A DNA stretch of 10,688 bases from the NCBI GenBank assembly GCA_017526725.1, contig JAFXRA010000293.1, positions 1-10,688 on the forward strand, written 5' to 3'. A program made the translations under genes and the position numbers. Origin of the DNA: Candidatus Rifleibacteriota bacterium (GTDB taxonomy: Bacteria; Riflebacteria; Ozemobacteria; Ozemobacterales; Ozemobacteraceae). Below the pieces are notes generated by a model that searched no databases, was not told the origin of the DNA, and worked only from the letters and a program-made list of their open reading frames with translations. Below, piece by piece: positions 1-8,074 of the stretch (within the stretch, counting starts at the first letter, position 1; every line of letters begins with the position of its first letter).

Positions 1-1
1 G

Positions 2-3000
2 GGCTTGAAAAACTCTTACCTGACCATAATGGAAGACTCTACTCCACTCTACGAACAGGCTCTTGATGCTTGTAAGATGGTTACTGAATTTGACAGCGAA
101 GACCCAAGAGGCTATTTCGAAACAGGCGATGTTTATCACCGCATGGGTGATATAAAACAAGCTTTCTCTTATTTTGAAAAAGCTCTTGAAAAAGACAAGA
201 CTTATATTCCTGCCTACTTGAACATGGCTGAAATAGAACATGATTCAGGCAATAAGGAAGAAACTGTCAAACTTTATCAAAAGGTTATCAGAATTAATCC
301 AAACTTTGCTCAGGGTTACTACGAACTTGGTAAAGTTTATCAGGAAATCAGCGAAAACGAAAAAGCTTTGTCTAACTTACGCAAAGCAATTGAACTTGAT
401 ATCGACTATACTGAAGCCCATTTTGCAATTGGTCAGATTTGTTATGAAGAACACCAGGATGAAACAGCTAAAATTCGCTTCAGTAGAGTTATTGAATTAG
501 AAGAAGATAATGCTGAAGCCCACTATTATCTTGGAATGATTCATCATAGAAACGGTCAATTTAAAGAAGCGGTAGAAGAACTAGAAATAGCTATCCGCCT
601 GTCTAAAGACCCAATCAAGATGAAATTCGACCTCGCTGGTCTCTATGTAAATGCTAATCAGTGGATTGAAGCCTCTAAAGTCTTGGAAGATATCCTTAAT
701 GAATCTCCTGACTACATTGACGCTATTCTCAGATACGCTAACGTTCTTGAAAATCTGTCACAACTCAATGAAGCCGAAGCAGAATACGCTAAGGTTCTTG
801 ATTATGACCCGCAGAACCTCACCGCACATGAAAGTCTGGCTAGACTCTACGAATCTACAGACCAGATTTATAAAGCAGAAGATGAATATCTGAAGGTTGT
901 TGAACTCAAACCTGATCACGTAGATGCTCTGATGTCTCTCGCCAAGATTTATCTCATTAGAGATTTGCGCGAAAAAGCTCTTGATGCATTGAATTCTGCA
1001 ATAGAAATCAAACCAGACATTTTCGAAGCTCATCTTGAAGTTGCTAGAATCTACAACAGCCGCAACCAGTTCGAACTTTCTGTCGAATCCTACATCAATG
1101 CCATCAATATCAAGCCTAGTGCTCCACAGGCTCACGTTGAACTGGCTGATGTATATATGAGCATTGAAAAGACAGAAAAAGCCATCGAAGAGTTCAATAA
1201 AGCTCTTGAAATCGATCCGTTGCTTTCTGATGCTTTGGCAAGTCTTGGTGATTTGTATAATCTCAAGGAAAATTATGACCTTGCAGGCAACTGCTACAGA
1301 CGCCTGGTTGAAATTGATCCGAACAATCATTCTGCCAGATTCAAACTTGCTGAAACCTATTATCATCTTGGTCAGCTCGAAAAAGCTCTTGATGAATATC
1401 TCAAAGTTACAGAAATCAACGACGAACGCACAGATGCTCTCATCAGACTTGGCAAAATCTATTCATCTCTGGAAAAATGGGAAGATTCAGCCAAATTCTA
1501 CGCCAAAGTTCTGCAGATCGACCCAGGCAATTCAATTATTCATTTTGAACTTGGGAAAGATTACGACCATCTCAACAGACTTACCGATGCTCTGCACGAA
1601 TTCGAATCTGCTCTTGAAGCTGAACCTAACAGTGAAGAAATCGTCACTCAGATTGGTCTTATTCACAGCAAACAGGGCAACGTCGATAAAGCAATCGAAT
1701 ACTTCAGCAAAGCAATTCAGATTGCCAACACCAATCCTGTTCCACACAGAGAACTGGCAATGGCATACATCAACAAAGGCCGCGTAGACAAAGCCATTGT
1801 TGAATTCAAAGAAGCTCTGTCTCTTGAACCTAATAATATTTCTGTTAATCTTGAACTTGCAAAAGCATATGCAAGCCAGGGTATTATTGATGAAGCAGTA
1901 GAAGCCTACAGAAAAGTTATCGCTCTAGACCCGCGCAATTCTTCAGCTCACTTTGAATTAGGTATTATCTATTCAACTCAGGGACTTACAGACAATGCAA
2001 TCTCTGAATTCAGAATAGTTATAGGCCTGGCTCCGAGCAATAAACGCGCTCACCTCGAATTGGCAAGACATTTGAGAGATATTGAACAAACAGACGAAGC
2101 CATTGATGAATACAAGAAATCAATTGCTCTTGATTCAGAAAGTGCAATTATTTACTATGAACTTGGCGACATCTATTACAGCAGAAATGATTATCCGAAT
2201 GCACTTCCAATGTTCGAAAAGACTCTTGAACTGCAAGACGATTACGTTGATGCATACCAGAAACTGGGTATGATTCATGCAGCCAACGAAGAATGGAAAG
2301 AAGCCAAAGAATTCTTTGAAAAATCAATTTCAATGGATGCTGAAAGCTATGAAGTCTACAAAGAACTCGGCGAAGTCTGTGAAAGACTTGATGACAAAGA
2401 AAGTGCTGTTAAAGCATTCGAAAAAGCTCTTGAACTCAAGCCTGGCGATTTGAACATTATTTACAGACTTGGAGCTCAGTATAAGAGCACTTCTAATTAT
2501 ACAAAGATGATTGAGCTTTATTCTAAGGCTGTTAAGGCAGCACCAAAGAATGCTCTGTTCTTCTTCGAACTTGGTGAAGCTTATGAAGGCAATTCCCAGA
2601 AAGAAGAAGCCATCGAATATTACGAACGTGCCCTATCACTTAACGAAAATCTTCTTGAATGTATCTATGCTCTTGGAAATATTTTCTGGGAAGTTCAGAA
2701 TTATGACAAGATGGTCAGACTTTACAAGAAAGCCGTCATGCGTTATCCTACTAATAGCAAAGCCCACTTTGAACTTGGTAAGGCATACTACAAAATGCTC
2801 AGAGTTGGTGATGCAATAGAAGAATTTAAGAAAGTAATTAATCTTGATTCTAACCACAAAGAAGTCTATTATGAATTAGGTAAGCTTTATGTAGATAATG
2901 GCATGCACCAGGAAGCTGTTGGAATTCTTGAAAGAGCTGTTCAGATTACTCCAGATAATGGTGAAGCCCACTTCTTACTGGCTAAGGCTTATGAAGGCAT

Positions 3001-3277
3001 TAACAGAAAAGACAAAGCTACTGAATCCTTCAAAAAAGCTCAGGGTCAGATGGAAGAAAACTACGAAGTACTGCTTAACGTCGGTCAAGACTACTTTGAA
3101 CACGGCAATTACGAAGAAGCGCTTAAAGAGCTTACAAAAGCTTCAGAATTCCCAGAAGCAACTTCTATGGTCTACTTCATATTAGGTAAGACATATAAGG
3201 CTCTAGGCATGAAGGAAGAATACGCTCAGGCGATGGAAAAAGCTGACCAGTTAATGGCCAAAGAAGAAGATTTGTAA
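2..3277 (+). CDS. Giant tetratricopeptide-repeat (TPR) protein, 5'-truncated by the window edge
   Basis: Function unknown; likely a protein-binding superhelical scaffold. About 1,090 residues are visible and they are TPR from end to end. Counting from the TTG at 5, residues 34-1019 divide into 29 consecutive units of exactly 34 residues with no insertion, followed by units of 35 and 36. The recurring pattern is A-H-F-E-L-G-x-x-Y near the start of a unit, Ala at position 20 (five exceptions) and D/N-P near positions 31-32. Residues 1-33 already read as a degenerate preceding unit, and no in-frame stop or Shine-Dalgarno precedes the TTG at 5 or the ATG at 29, so the true start is probably upstream. 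No membrane segment, enzyme motif or non-TPR domain is seen. The gene ends in three consecutive in-frame TAA codons. The next gene, another giant TPR protein, starts 35 bp later, which suggests one transcript. The TPR fold is certain; the biological role is not recognisable. Confidence 0.93.
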   Translation, partial: GLKNSYLTIMEDSTPLYEQALDACKMVTEFDSEDPRGYFETGDVYHRMGDIKQAFSYFEKALEKDKTYIPAYLNMAEIEHDSGNKEETVKLYQKVIRINPNFAQGYYELGKVYQEISENEKALSNLRKAIELDIDYTEAHFAIGQICYEEHQDETAKIRFSRVIELEEDNAEAHYYLGMIHHRNGQFKEAVEELEIAIRLSKDPIKMKFDLAGLYVNANQWIEASKVLEDILNESPDYIDAILRYANVLENLSQLNEAEAEYAKVLDYDPQNLTAHESLARLYESTDQIYKAEDEYLKVVELKPDHVDALMSLAKIYLIRDLREKALDALNSAIEIKPDIFEAHLEVARIYNSRNQFELSVESYINAINIKPSAPQAHVELADVYMSIEKTEKAIEEFNKALEIDPLLSDALASLGDLYNLKENYDLAGNCYRRLVEIDPNNHSARFKLAETYYHLGQLEKALDEYLKVTEINDERTDALIRLGKIYSSLEKWEDSAKFYAKVLQIDPGNSIIHFELGKDYDHLNRLTDALHEFESALEAEPNSEEIVTQIGLIHSKQGNVDKAIEYFSKAIQIANTNPVPHRELAMAYINKGRVDKAIVEFKEALSLEPNNISVNLELAKAYASQGIIDEAVEAYRKVIALDPRNSSAHFELGIIYSTQGLTDNAISEFRIVIGLAPSNKRAHLELARHLRDIEQTDEAIDEYKKSIALDSESAIIYYELGDIYYSRNDYPNALPMFEKTLELQDDYVDAYQKLGMIHAANEEWKEAKEFFEKSISMDAESYEVYKELGEVCERLDDKESAVKAFEKALELKPGDLNIIYRLGAQYKSTSNYTKMIELYSKAVKAAPKNALFFFELGEAYEGNSQKEEAIEYYERALSLNENLLECIYALGNIFWEVQNYDKMVRLYKKAVMRYPTNSKAHFELGKAYYKMLRVGDAIEEFKKVINLDSNHKEVYYELGKLYVDNGMHQEAVGILERAVQITPDNGEAHFLLAKAYEGINRKDKATESFKKAQGQMEENYEVLLNVGQDYFEHGNYEEALKELTKASEFPEATSMVYFILGKTYKALGMKEEYAQAMEKADQLMAKEEDL

Positions 3278-3283
3278 TAATAA
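3275..3283 (+). other. Triple in-frame TAA stop
   Basis: Three consecutive TAA codons end the first TPR gene. They ensure efficient release between two long, similar repeat proteins and argue that the two genes are genuinely separate rather than one gene broken by a recent point mutation. Confidence 0.8.
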
Positions 3284-3299
3284 TTCAGAGATTGTAAAT

Positions 3300-3304
3300 A
3301 GGAG
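3300..3304 (+). promoter_or_regulatory. Ribosome binding site of the second TPR gene
   Basis: AGGAG lies 8 bases before the ATG at 3313 and is the strongest Shine-Dalgarno match in the window. It fixes the start of the 1,535-residue protein. The 35-bp gap (3278-3312) contains no convincing promoter or terminator, so co-transcription with the upstream TPR gene is the simplest reading. Confidence 0.8.
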
Positions 3305-3312
3305 ACAGGTGA

Positions 3313-6300
3313 ATGATTAACCGCTGGGAAATCCTTTTAGAAAAAGGGCAGGCTTATTTGGAGCTGCAAAATTATGAAAAGGCCAGCGCTGCCTTAGAAA
3401 AGGCATTAGCAGAAAAGCCAGATCACGTTCCAATACTTAAATTACTTGCAGATTGCCAGTTGCAAAGCGGCAATAAACAAGAAGCCATATCTACATTAGA
3501 AAAAATTGTTAAAATTTCACCAACAGATTATGAAACTACCCAAAAATGGGGAGATTTGCTGTTAAAAGAAGGGAAAACAGAAAAGGCAATTATGGCTTTA
3601 ACAAAAGCCGCCTCATTGCGCCCTGATGATAAAGAACTCCAATATAATCTCGGTTTATTGAATCTTCATAGCGGTAAAGAAAAAGAAGCCGAAAAGTGTT
3701 TTCAGGCAGCTATCAGAATAGACCCATCCTACTCTCCTGCTATTATAGAAATGGCAAGACTTCGCATAAATTCAGGCAATATTGAAGTCGCTATTCAGAT
3801 GTTCCAGAAAGCAGTTGAAATAGACCAAGACAATGCCAAATTACATATAGAATTGGCAGAAGCCTACGAATTAAACGGTCAGTATGATGATTCCATGATG
3901 GAATATAAGAAAGCCGAATATCTTAATCCGAACGACTCTGCAGTTCATTTCAAACTTGGTAAAGACCTTGAATCTAAGGGCAAATATGAAGAAGCTCTTG
4001 AAAAATACCAGTCTATAAAAGAAATAGATAAAGATAATATTGAATTATATTATCGCTGTGCCAAAATTTATCAGCGTTTAGAAATGCCTGATGAAGCACA
4101 GAAAGAATTTGAAACCATCGCTAAGATGAAACCGGATTGGCTTGAAATACGTTATGAATTAGCCAATCTTTATGGGGAACATGAGCAATACGACCTTCAA
4201 TTAAAGGAATTTGAAGCTATAGCTCAATATGATACTTCTTCACCTGAAATAATGGAAAACCTGGCTGCTTCGTATGCAGCAAATGGTGAATTAGACAAGT
4301 CTATAGAATTCTACCAAAAAACCTTGGAAGCCGACCCGGAAAACTATGAAATTCTTGAAAGAATATATGAAGTAGTAGCCGCAGGCGGCAACCCTGCTTT
4401 ATGTTTAAATAATCTGACAGCTCTTTTTGAAATGCGTCCTGATGACCCAGAACTTGCATTAACATTAGCTCGTGCTTATAGAGAAAACTCAATGGTAGAT
4501 GAAGCCAATGCCTACTATATGAAAGTTCTCGAATTAGACCCCAACAGAGCTGATATAAAAGGCGAACTCAGACTTATTTATAGAAGCAAAGGCATGGTCA
4601 ATGAAGAAATAGATGCCATCAATAACTTACTGGAATTTGAACCTGAAAACATAGAGCTCTTGACTGATTTGCAGGAACTCCAGGTAAAAGCCGGCAAAGA
4701 CATGGATGCAATCAACACTCTCAACAGACTTTGCCAGATTGATCCAAATGTTGAATGGTATCTGAAAATAGGCACTATTTACAACAAGCTTGGTTTTATC
4801 ACTGAAGCTATGGCTGCTCTCCAACAGGCTCTTAATCTTGATCCTAACGACACAAGACCTCACCTCATGCTGGCAGATATATATAAATCACGCGGCATGA
4901 ACGATGAAGCAATACAATCATACAAGATAATTCTTGGCATGAATCCTGAAGACCTCAAGGCAAATCTGGCATTAAGCGACCTTTACAGAGACCTGGGCAA
5001 GACACAGGATCAGATGGAAGCTCTTAGAAATGCTGTATCTCTCGGTGCATCAGACCCAAGACTTTATTTGGAACTTGGCAGTATCTTACTTCAGGAAGGC
5101 GAATCAGAAGAAGGGCTGGATATCCTTTCTAAAGCCAAAGAACTCAGCAACAATTCACCTGAAATTATTAACAAGCTTATAGATATTTATCTGTTCCGCA
5201 ACTGCCCACAGGAAGCTCTCAACGAACTTGAAGAACTCAGACAGCAAGAACCGGAAAATGTTAATCTCTATCTCAAGATATCTAGAATCTATAAGAGCCA
5301 GCAGATGTATGATGAAGCTCTTGAAGTTCTTGGTCAAGCAAGAGTTGTTGCACCTCAAAATACTGATATCACTTTAGAAATAGCTAAGCTCTACAAAGAC
5401 AGCGGCGATTATCAGCAGGTTATACAGCTTCTTGTCGAAGCTAGACAAACTCAGCCGAATACTGACGAAATCAGCACGCTCATTTCAGAAGCCTATGCAA
5501 TGTCTGGTGACCAGGAAATGGCCATCATGGAACTCAATAATCTCATAAAGAATAATCCAACGAATTATGCTGCAAAAATACAGTTGGGTAAAGTTTATGC
5601 GATTAGCAATATGATTGACCAGGCCACAATGACCTTCAAGAATATAATTGCAGAAAAAAGCGACAGCACAGACGCACATGTCGAACTGGGCAAAATTTTT
5701 GTTGGAATGGGCAAGTCTTATAATGATGAAGCTATGATAGAATCTGGTCTAACTGAAATAAAAACAGCTATAGAATTAGATCCTAACCACATAGAAGCTC
5801 ATTTTGAATTAGGCGTTGCTTATTATAATATGGAAAAATTCGATATGGCTTTGCCTGAATTTATAAAGGTTTTAGACCTTGAACCTCTTCACGTCAAAGC
5901 TAAGGAATACTACGGCAAGTTGGTCGGTATTAAGACTGACGAACAGGCTAACGAAGGCATTAAGCAAGCTAGAGTATATTCAGAAAGAGGCATGTCTAAA
6001 AATGCTATTACTGAGTATGAAAACGTCATTAAGATTCAGCCCAACAATCAGGTTGCCTGGTTTGAACTTGGTTCACTGCAGCTTAGTCTTGACAATTATC
6101 AAGCCGCTATTGACGCATTACAGAAAGCTAAGGAAATTAATCCTGAAGAACTTGAAGTATATATTACCCTCGCTAAGGCTTATTTAAAAACCAACCAGCC
6201 AGACGAAGCCTCAATCGAACTTCAAGAATTGCTTGGAATGTGCCCAGACCACTACACCGGCTTGTATATGCTTGGTAAAATATTCCAGGAAAAAGGTTGG

Positions 6301-7920
6301 ATTGACGAAGCTATTGAAAAATATCAGGCAGCACATGAAGTTGTTGATACAGAAGTTGATCCAGTTCTCCAACTTGGTATTATGTGCAGAGACAAAGGCG
6401 ATGTAGAAAATGCTAAGATCTGGTTCCAAAAGGTAATAGACTTAGACCCAAGTATTGCAGACGCCACAGATTTCTTTGCCAATCTTTCTGCTTCACAACG
6501 TAATGCAGAAATTGATGAAGCCTTTAATAATGCTGTTGAAGCTGAAAAAGCCGGCAATATCGATACCGCAATTATGTATTACGACAGCGTTATCGACTTG
6601 GATAACCACAATCTTGAAGCCAGATATAAACTCGGAACTCTGTATGAATCATTGAATAAATTCGATGAAGCTGCTTTTGAATATGAACAGGCAATCAATA
6701 ATGACCCGAACGGCAAATATAAAGAACTTCCGTTGAAACTTGGCAAATTGCATATCAGAAAAGGCAAGATAGTAGAAGCTGTTGAATTAATGAGACAAGC
6801 GAAAGCCTACTTCCCAGACAACATTGATATACGTATAGACTTCATAACACAACTGAAGTTCAAGCAATTGAACGGCTTCTGTTCTAAAGAAGAACTTGAA
6901 GACACCAATACAGAAATCAGAACAGCAACAGCAAATTCTGCCAATTTCTGCGATTGGATGGAATTGGGAATGTTCTTGTCTAAAGGTCTTGATAAATCTA
7001 TAGATGAAGAAACAGCAATATCTCAGTCTATAGAATGTTTCGAACGAGTTTTGCAGTTAGATCAGGATAACTCTTTTGCAATGACTGAATTGGCCAAGGT
7101 TTATCATAGAAAGAACATGTTTGCTGAAGTTGAAAACATATACAAGAAGGTTCTCGAAAAAGACCCAGACAATGTTTATGTTCACAGCAAATTAGCAGAT
7201 TTGTATATAACAATGCAAAGGTATCCGGAATCTCTTTCTGAATTGCGCCAGCTTCTTGAACTCGAACCTTCTAATGGTGAATATTATATAAAGATAATAG
7301 ACACTAGCAAAGAAATGCTTGCGAAAGCTCAAGATCGCGACCATCAGCTCAGCGTTGTTCTCAGAGACTTCCAGGCCAAAGCTGAATCTAATCCTGAAGA
7401 CGCAATGGCTCACTTTGCTCTTGGCTATGCCTATATTACCCTTGGTGCCGGCTTTACTCCGACAGAAGAAGAACAGGAAAGAGCAATCGACCAGTTCAAG
7501 ATTTCAGACATGCTTGGCAAGAACACTCTGTTGTGGCCATTATGGGGTCTTAAATATGTTTACAGCAAGCAGTCTATCAGCGGTAAGCATATGTATGACG
7601 AAGCTATTCAAATGTGCCGCACCGCTCTGAAACGTGATGAAAGCAATGCAAGAGCCCACTTTGAACTTGGTGAAGCATACAATGAAAACTACGATGTAAA
7701 TATGAAGAATGAAGCAATGCAGGAATACAGAAAAGCAATTCAGCTTAATCCAAACTACATAGAAGCTCACTTCAGACTTGCAAGTATTTACAGAGTCAAG
7801 AACATGTTTGACAGAGCAAGTGAAGAATACAACAAGGTTATAGAATTAGACCCAACCGGACCTCTAGCCAAAGATGCTCAGCGTTCAATCATTCACATTG
7901 AACGTTCAAAGGGAGACTAA
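3313..7920 (+). CDS. Giant tetratricopeptide-repeat (TPR) protein, 1,535 residues, complete
   Basis: Function unknown; probably a cytoplasmic scaffold, since the N-terminus has no signal peptide and no membrane segment is seen. I count about 42 TPR units from residue 5 to 1516, plus a 19-residue tail. Units 1-13 (5-446) are strictly 34 residues and unit 14 is 33. Unit 24 (786-826) carries about 7 extra residues. Half-repeats of 18 residues lie at 861-878 and 1049-1066. Residues 1135-1482 are irregular, with units of 36-42 residues; 1171-1211 barely fits the TPR consensus. Units 41-42 return to the classical form. No catalytic domain is visible. The start is set by AGGAG 8 bases upstream. It is a paralogue in architecture of the preceding gene and probably co-transcribed with it. 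Leucine codons shift from TTA-rich in the first part to CTT/CTC-rich after about 4620. The fold is certain; the partner and process are unknown. Confidence 0.95.
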   Translation: MINRWEILLEKGQAYLELQNYEKASAALEKALAEKPDHVPILKLLADCQLQSGNKQEAISTLEKIVKISPTDYETTQKWGDLLLKEGKTEKAIMALTKAASLRPDDKELQYNLGLLNLHSGKEKEAEKCFQAAIRIDPSYSPAIIEMARLRINSGNIEVAIQMFQKAVEIDQDNAKLHIELAEAYELNGQYDDSMMEYKKAEYLNPNDSAVHFKLGKDLESKGKYEEALEKYQSIKEIDKDNIELYYRCAKIYQRLEMPDEAQKEFETIAKMKPDWLEIRYELANLYGEHEQYDLQLKEFEAIAQYDTSSPEIMENLAASYAANGELDKSIEFYQKTLEADPENYEILERIYEVVAAGGNPALCLNNLTALFEMRPDDPELALTLARAYRENSMVDEANAYYMKVLELDPNRADIKGELRLIYRSKGMVNEEIDAINNLLEFEPENIELLTDLQELQVKAGKDMDAINTLNRLCQIDPNVEWYLKIGTIYNKLGFITEAMAALQQALNLDPNDTRPHLMLADIYKSRGMNDEAIQSYKIILGMNPEDLKANLALSDLYRDLGKTQDQMEALRNAVSLGASDPRLYLELGSILLQEGESEEGLDILSKAKELSNNSPEIINKLIDIYLFRNCPQEALNELEELRQQEPENVNLYLKISRIYKSQQMYDEALEVLGQARVVAPQNTDITLEIAKLYKDSGDYQQVIQLLVEARQTQPNTDEISTLISEAYAMSGDQEMAIMELNNLIKNNPTNYAAKIQLGKVYAISNMIDQATMTFKNIIAEKSDSTDAHVELGKIFVGMGKSYNDEAMIESGLTEIKTAIELDPNHIEAHFELGVAYYNMEKFDMALPEFIKVLDLEPLHVKAKEYYGKLVGIKTDEQANEGIKQARVYSERGMSKNAITEYENVIKIQPNNQVAWFELGSLQLSLDNYQAAIDALQKAKEINPEELEVYITLAKAYLKTNQPDEASIELQELLGMCPDHYTGLYMLGKIFQEKGWIDEAIEKYQAAHEVVDTEVDPVLQLGIMCRDKGDVENAKIWFQKVIDLDPSIADATDFFANLSASQRNAEIDEAFNNAVEAEKAGNIDTAIMYYDSVIDLDNHNLEARYKLGTLYESLNKFDEAAFEYEQAINNDPNGKYKELPLKLGKLHIRKGKIVEAVELMRQAKAYFPDNIDIRIDFITQLKFKQLNGFCSKEELEDTNTEIRTATANSANFCDWMELGMFLSKGLDKSIDEETAISQSIECFERVLQLDQDNSFAMTELAKVYHRKNMFAEVENIYKKVLEKDPDNVYVHSKLADLYITMQRYPESLSELRQLLELEPSNGEYYIKIIDTSKEMLAKAQDRDHQLSVVLRDFQAKAESNPEDAMAHFALGYAYITLGAGFTPTEEEQERAIDQFKISDMLGKNTLLWPLWGLKYVYSKQSISGKHMYDEAIQMCRTALKRDESNARAHFELGEAYNENYDVNMKNEAMQEYRKAIQLNPNYIEAHFRLASIYRVKNMFDRASEEYNKVIELDPTGPLAKDAQRSIIHIERSKGD

Positions 7921-7923
7921 TCT

Positions 7924-7958
7924 ATAATTAGTAATTAGGAGTGAGGAATTAGGAATTA
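7924..7958 (+). repeat. Degenerate heptamer array, consensus GGAATTA (5 units)
   Basis: Five back-to-back 7-mers: ATAATTA, GTAATTA, GGAGTGA, GGAATTA, GGAATTA. The array begins 4 bp after the stop of the second TPR gene. It resembles the short tandemly repeated repetitive (STRR) heptamers described in filamentous cyanobacteria, though similar arrays occur in other bacteria. It faces a C-rich heptamer array 32 bp downstream and could partly pair with it. Confidence 0.75.
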
Positions 7959-7989
7959 CAAGAGAAAAATAGTTTAATAAACAAACAAT

Positions 7990-8014
7990 CCCCTATTCCC
8001 TATGCCCTAATCCC
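7990..8014 (-). other. Predicted G-quadruplex motif on the minus strand
   Basis: The + strand reads CCCC-TATT-CCC-TATG-CCC-TAAT-CCC, so the minus strand has four runs of three or more G separated by three loops of exactly four bases. This fits the usual G3+N1-7 rule for an intramolecular quadruplex. The G-rich strand is the template strand for rimO transcription. It arises from the heptamer periodicity, so it may be a by-product of the repeat. Folding in vivo is inference. Confidence 0.6.
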
Positions 8015-8025
8015 TTATCCTTAAG
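7991..8025 (-). repeat. Degenerate heptamer array, CCCTATT-type (5 units)
   Basis: Five back-to-back 7-mers on the + strand: CCCTATT, CCCTATG, CCCTAAT, CCCTTAT, CCTTAAG. Read on the minus strand they are AGGG-rich and similar to the upstream array, so the two form an imperfect inverted pair of equal length (35 bp each). The array sits 49 bp before the rimO start. Confidence 0.75.
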
Positions 8026-8026
8026 T

Positions 8027-8055
8027 TTAGCAATAAGTAACGAATAATATAAAAT
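8027..8055 (+). promoter_or_regulatory. Candidate sigma-70 promoter for the rimO-pgsA-pgpA operon
   Basis: TTAGCA at 8027-8032 (4 of 6 to TTGACA), a 17-bp spacer, and TAAAAT at 8050-8055 (5 of 6 to TATAAT). This would start transcription near 8062 and leave a leader of only about 13 bases before the rimO ATG. The region is very AT-rich, so chance matches are likely. The -10 lies between two direct copies of CGAATAAT (8041-8048 and 8059-8066). Confidence 0.3.
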
Positions 8056-8074
8056 TATCGAATAATCAAAAGCC

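Noticed and set aside
5..31. TTG at 5 or ATG at 29 as the true start of the first TPR gene
   Set aside because: Neither has a Shine-Dalgarno, the frame is open to the window edge, and the sequence before the first full unit already reads like part of a TPR. A start upstream of the window is more likely.
758..1366. 202-residue minus-strand open frame inside the first TPR gene
   Set aside because: It lies wholly opposite a strongly supported TPR array. Periodic coding sequence produces long open frames in other frames. The product has no recognisable family and is cysteine- and phenylalanine-rich, as expected from reading GAA/CTT-rich codons in antisense.
1164..1787. 207-residue + strand open frame in another frame of the first TPR gene
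   Set aside because: It is a shadow of the TPR frame: low complexity, rich in Lys, Ser and Leu, without a ribosome binding site or known motif.
3278..3312. Independent promoter for the second TPR gene
   Set aside because: The 35-bp gap has no recognisable -35/-10 pair. Only the ribosome binding site is clear. A promoter inside the first gene cannot be excluded.
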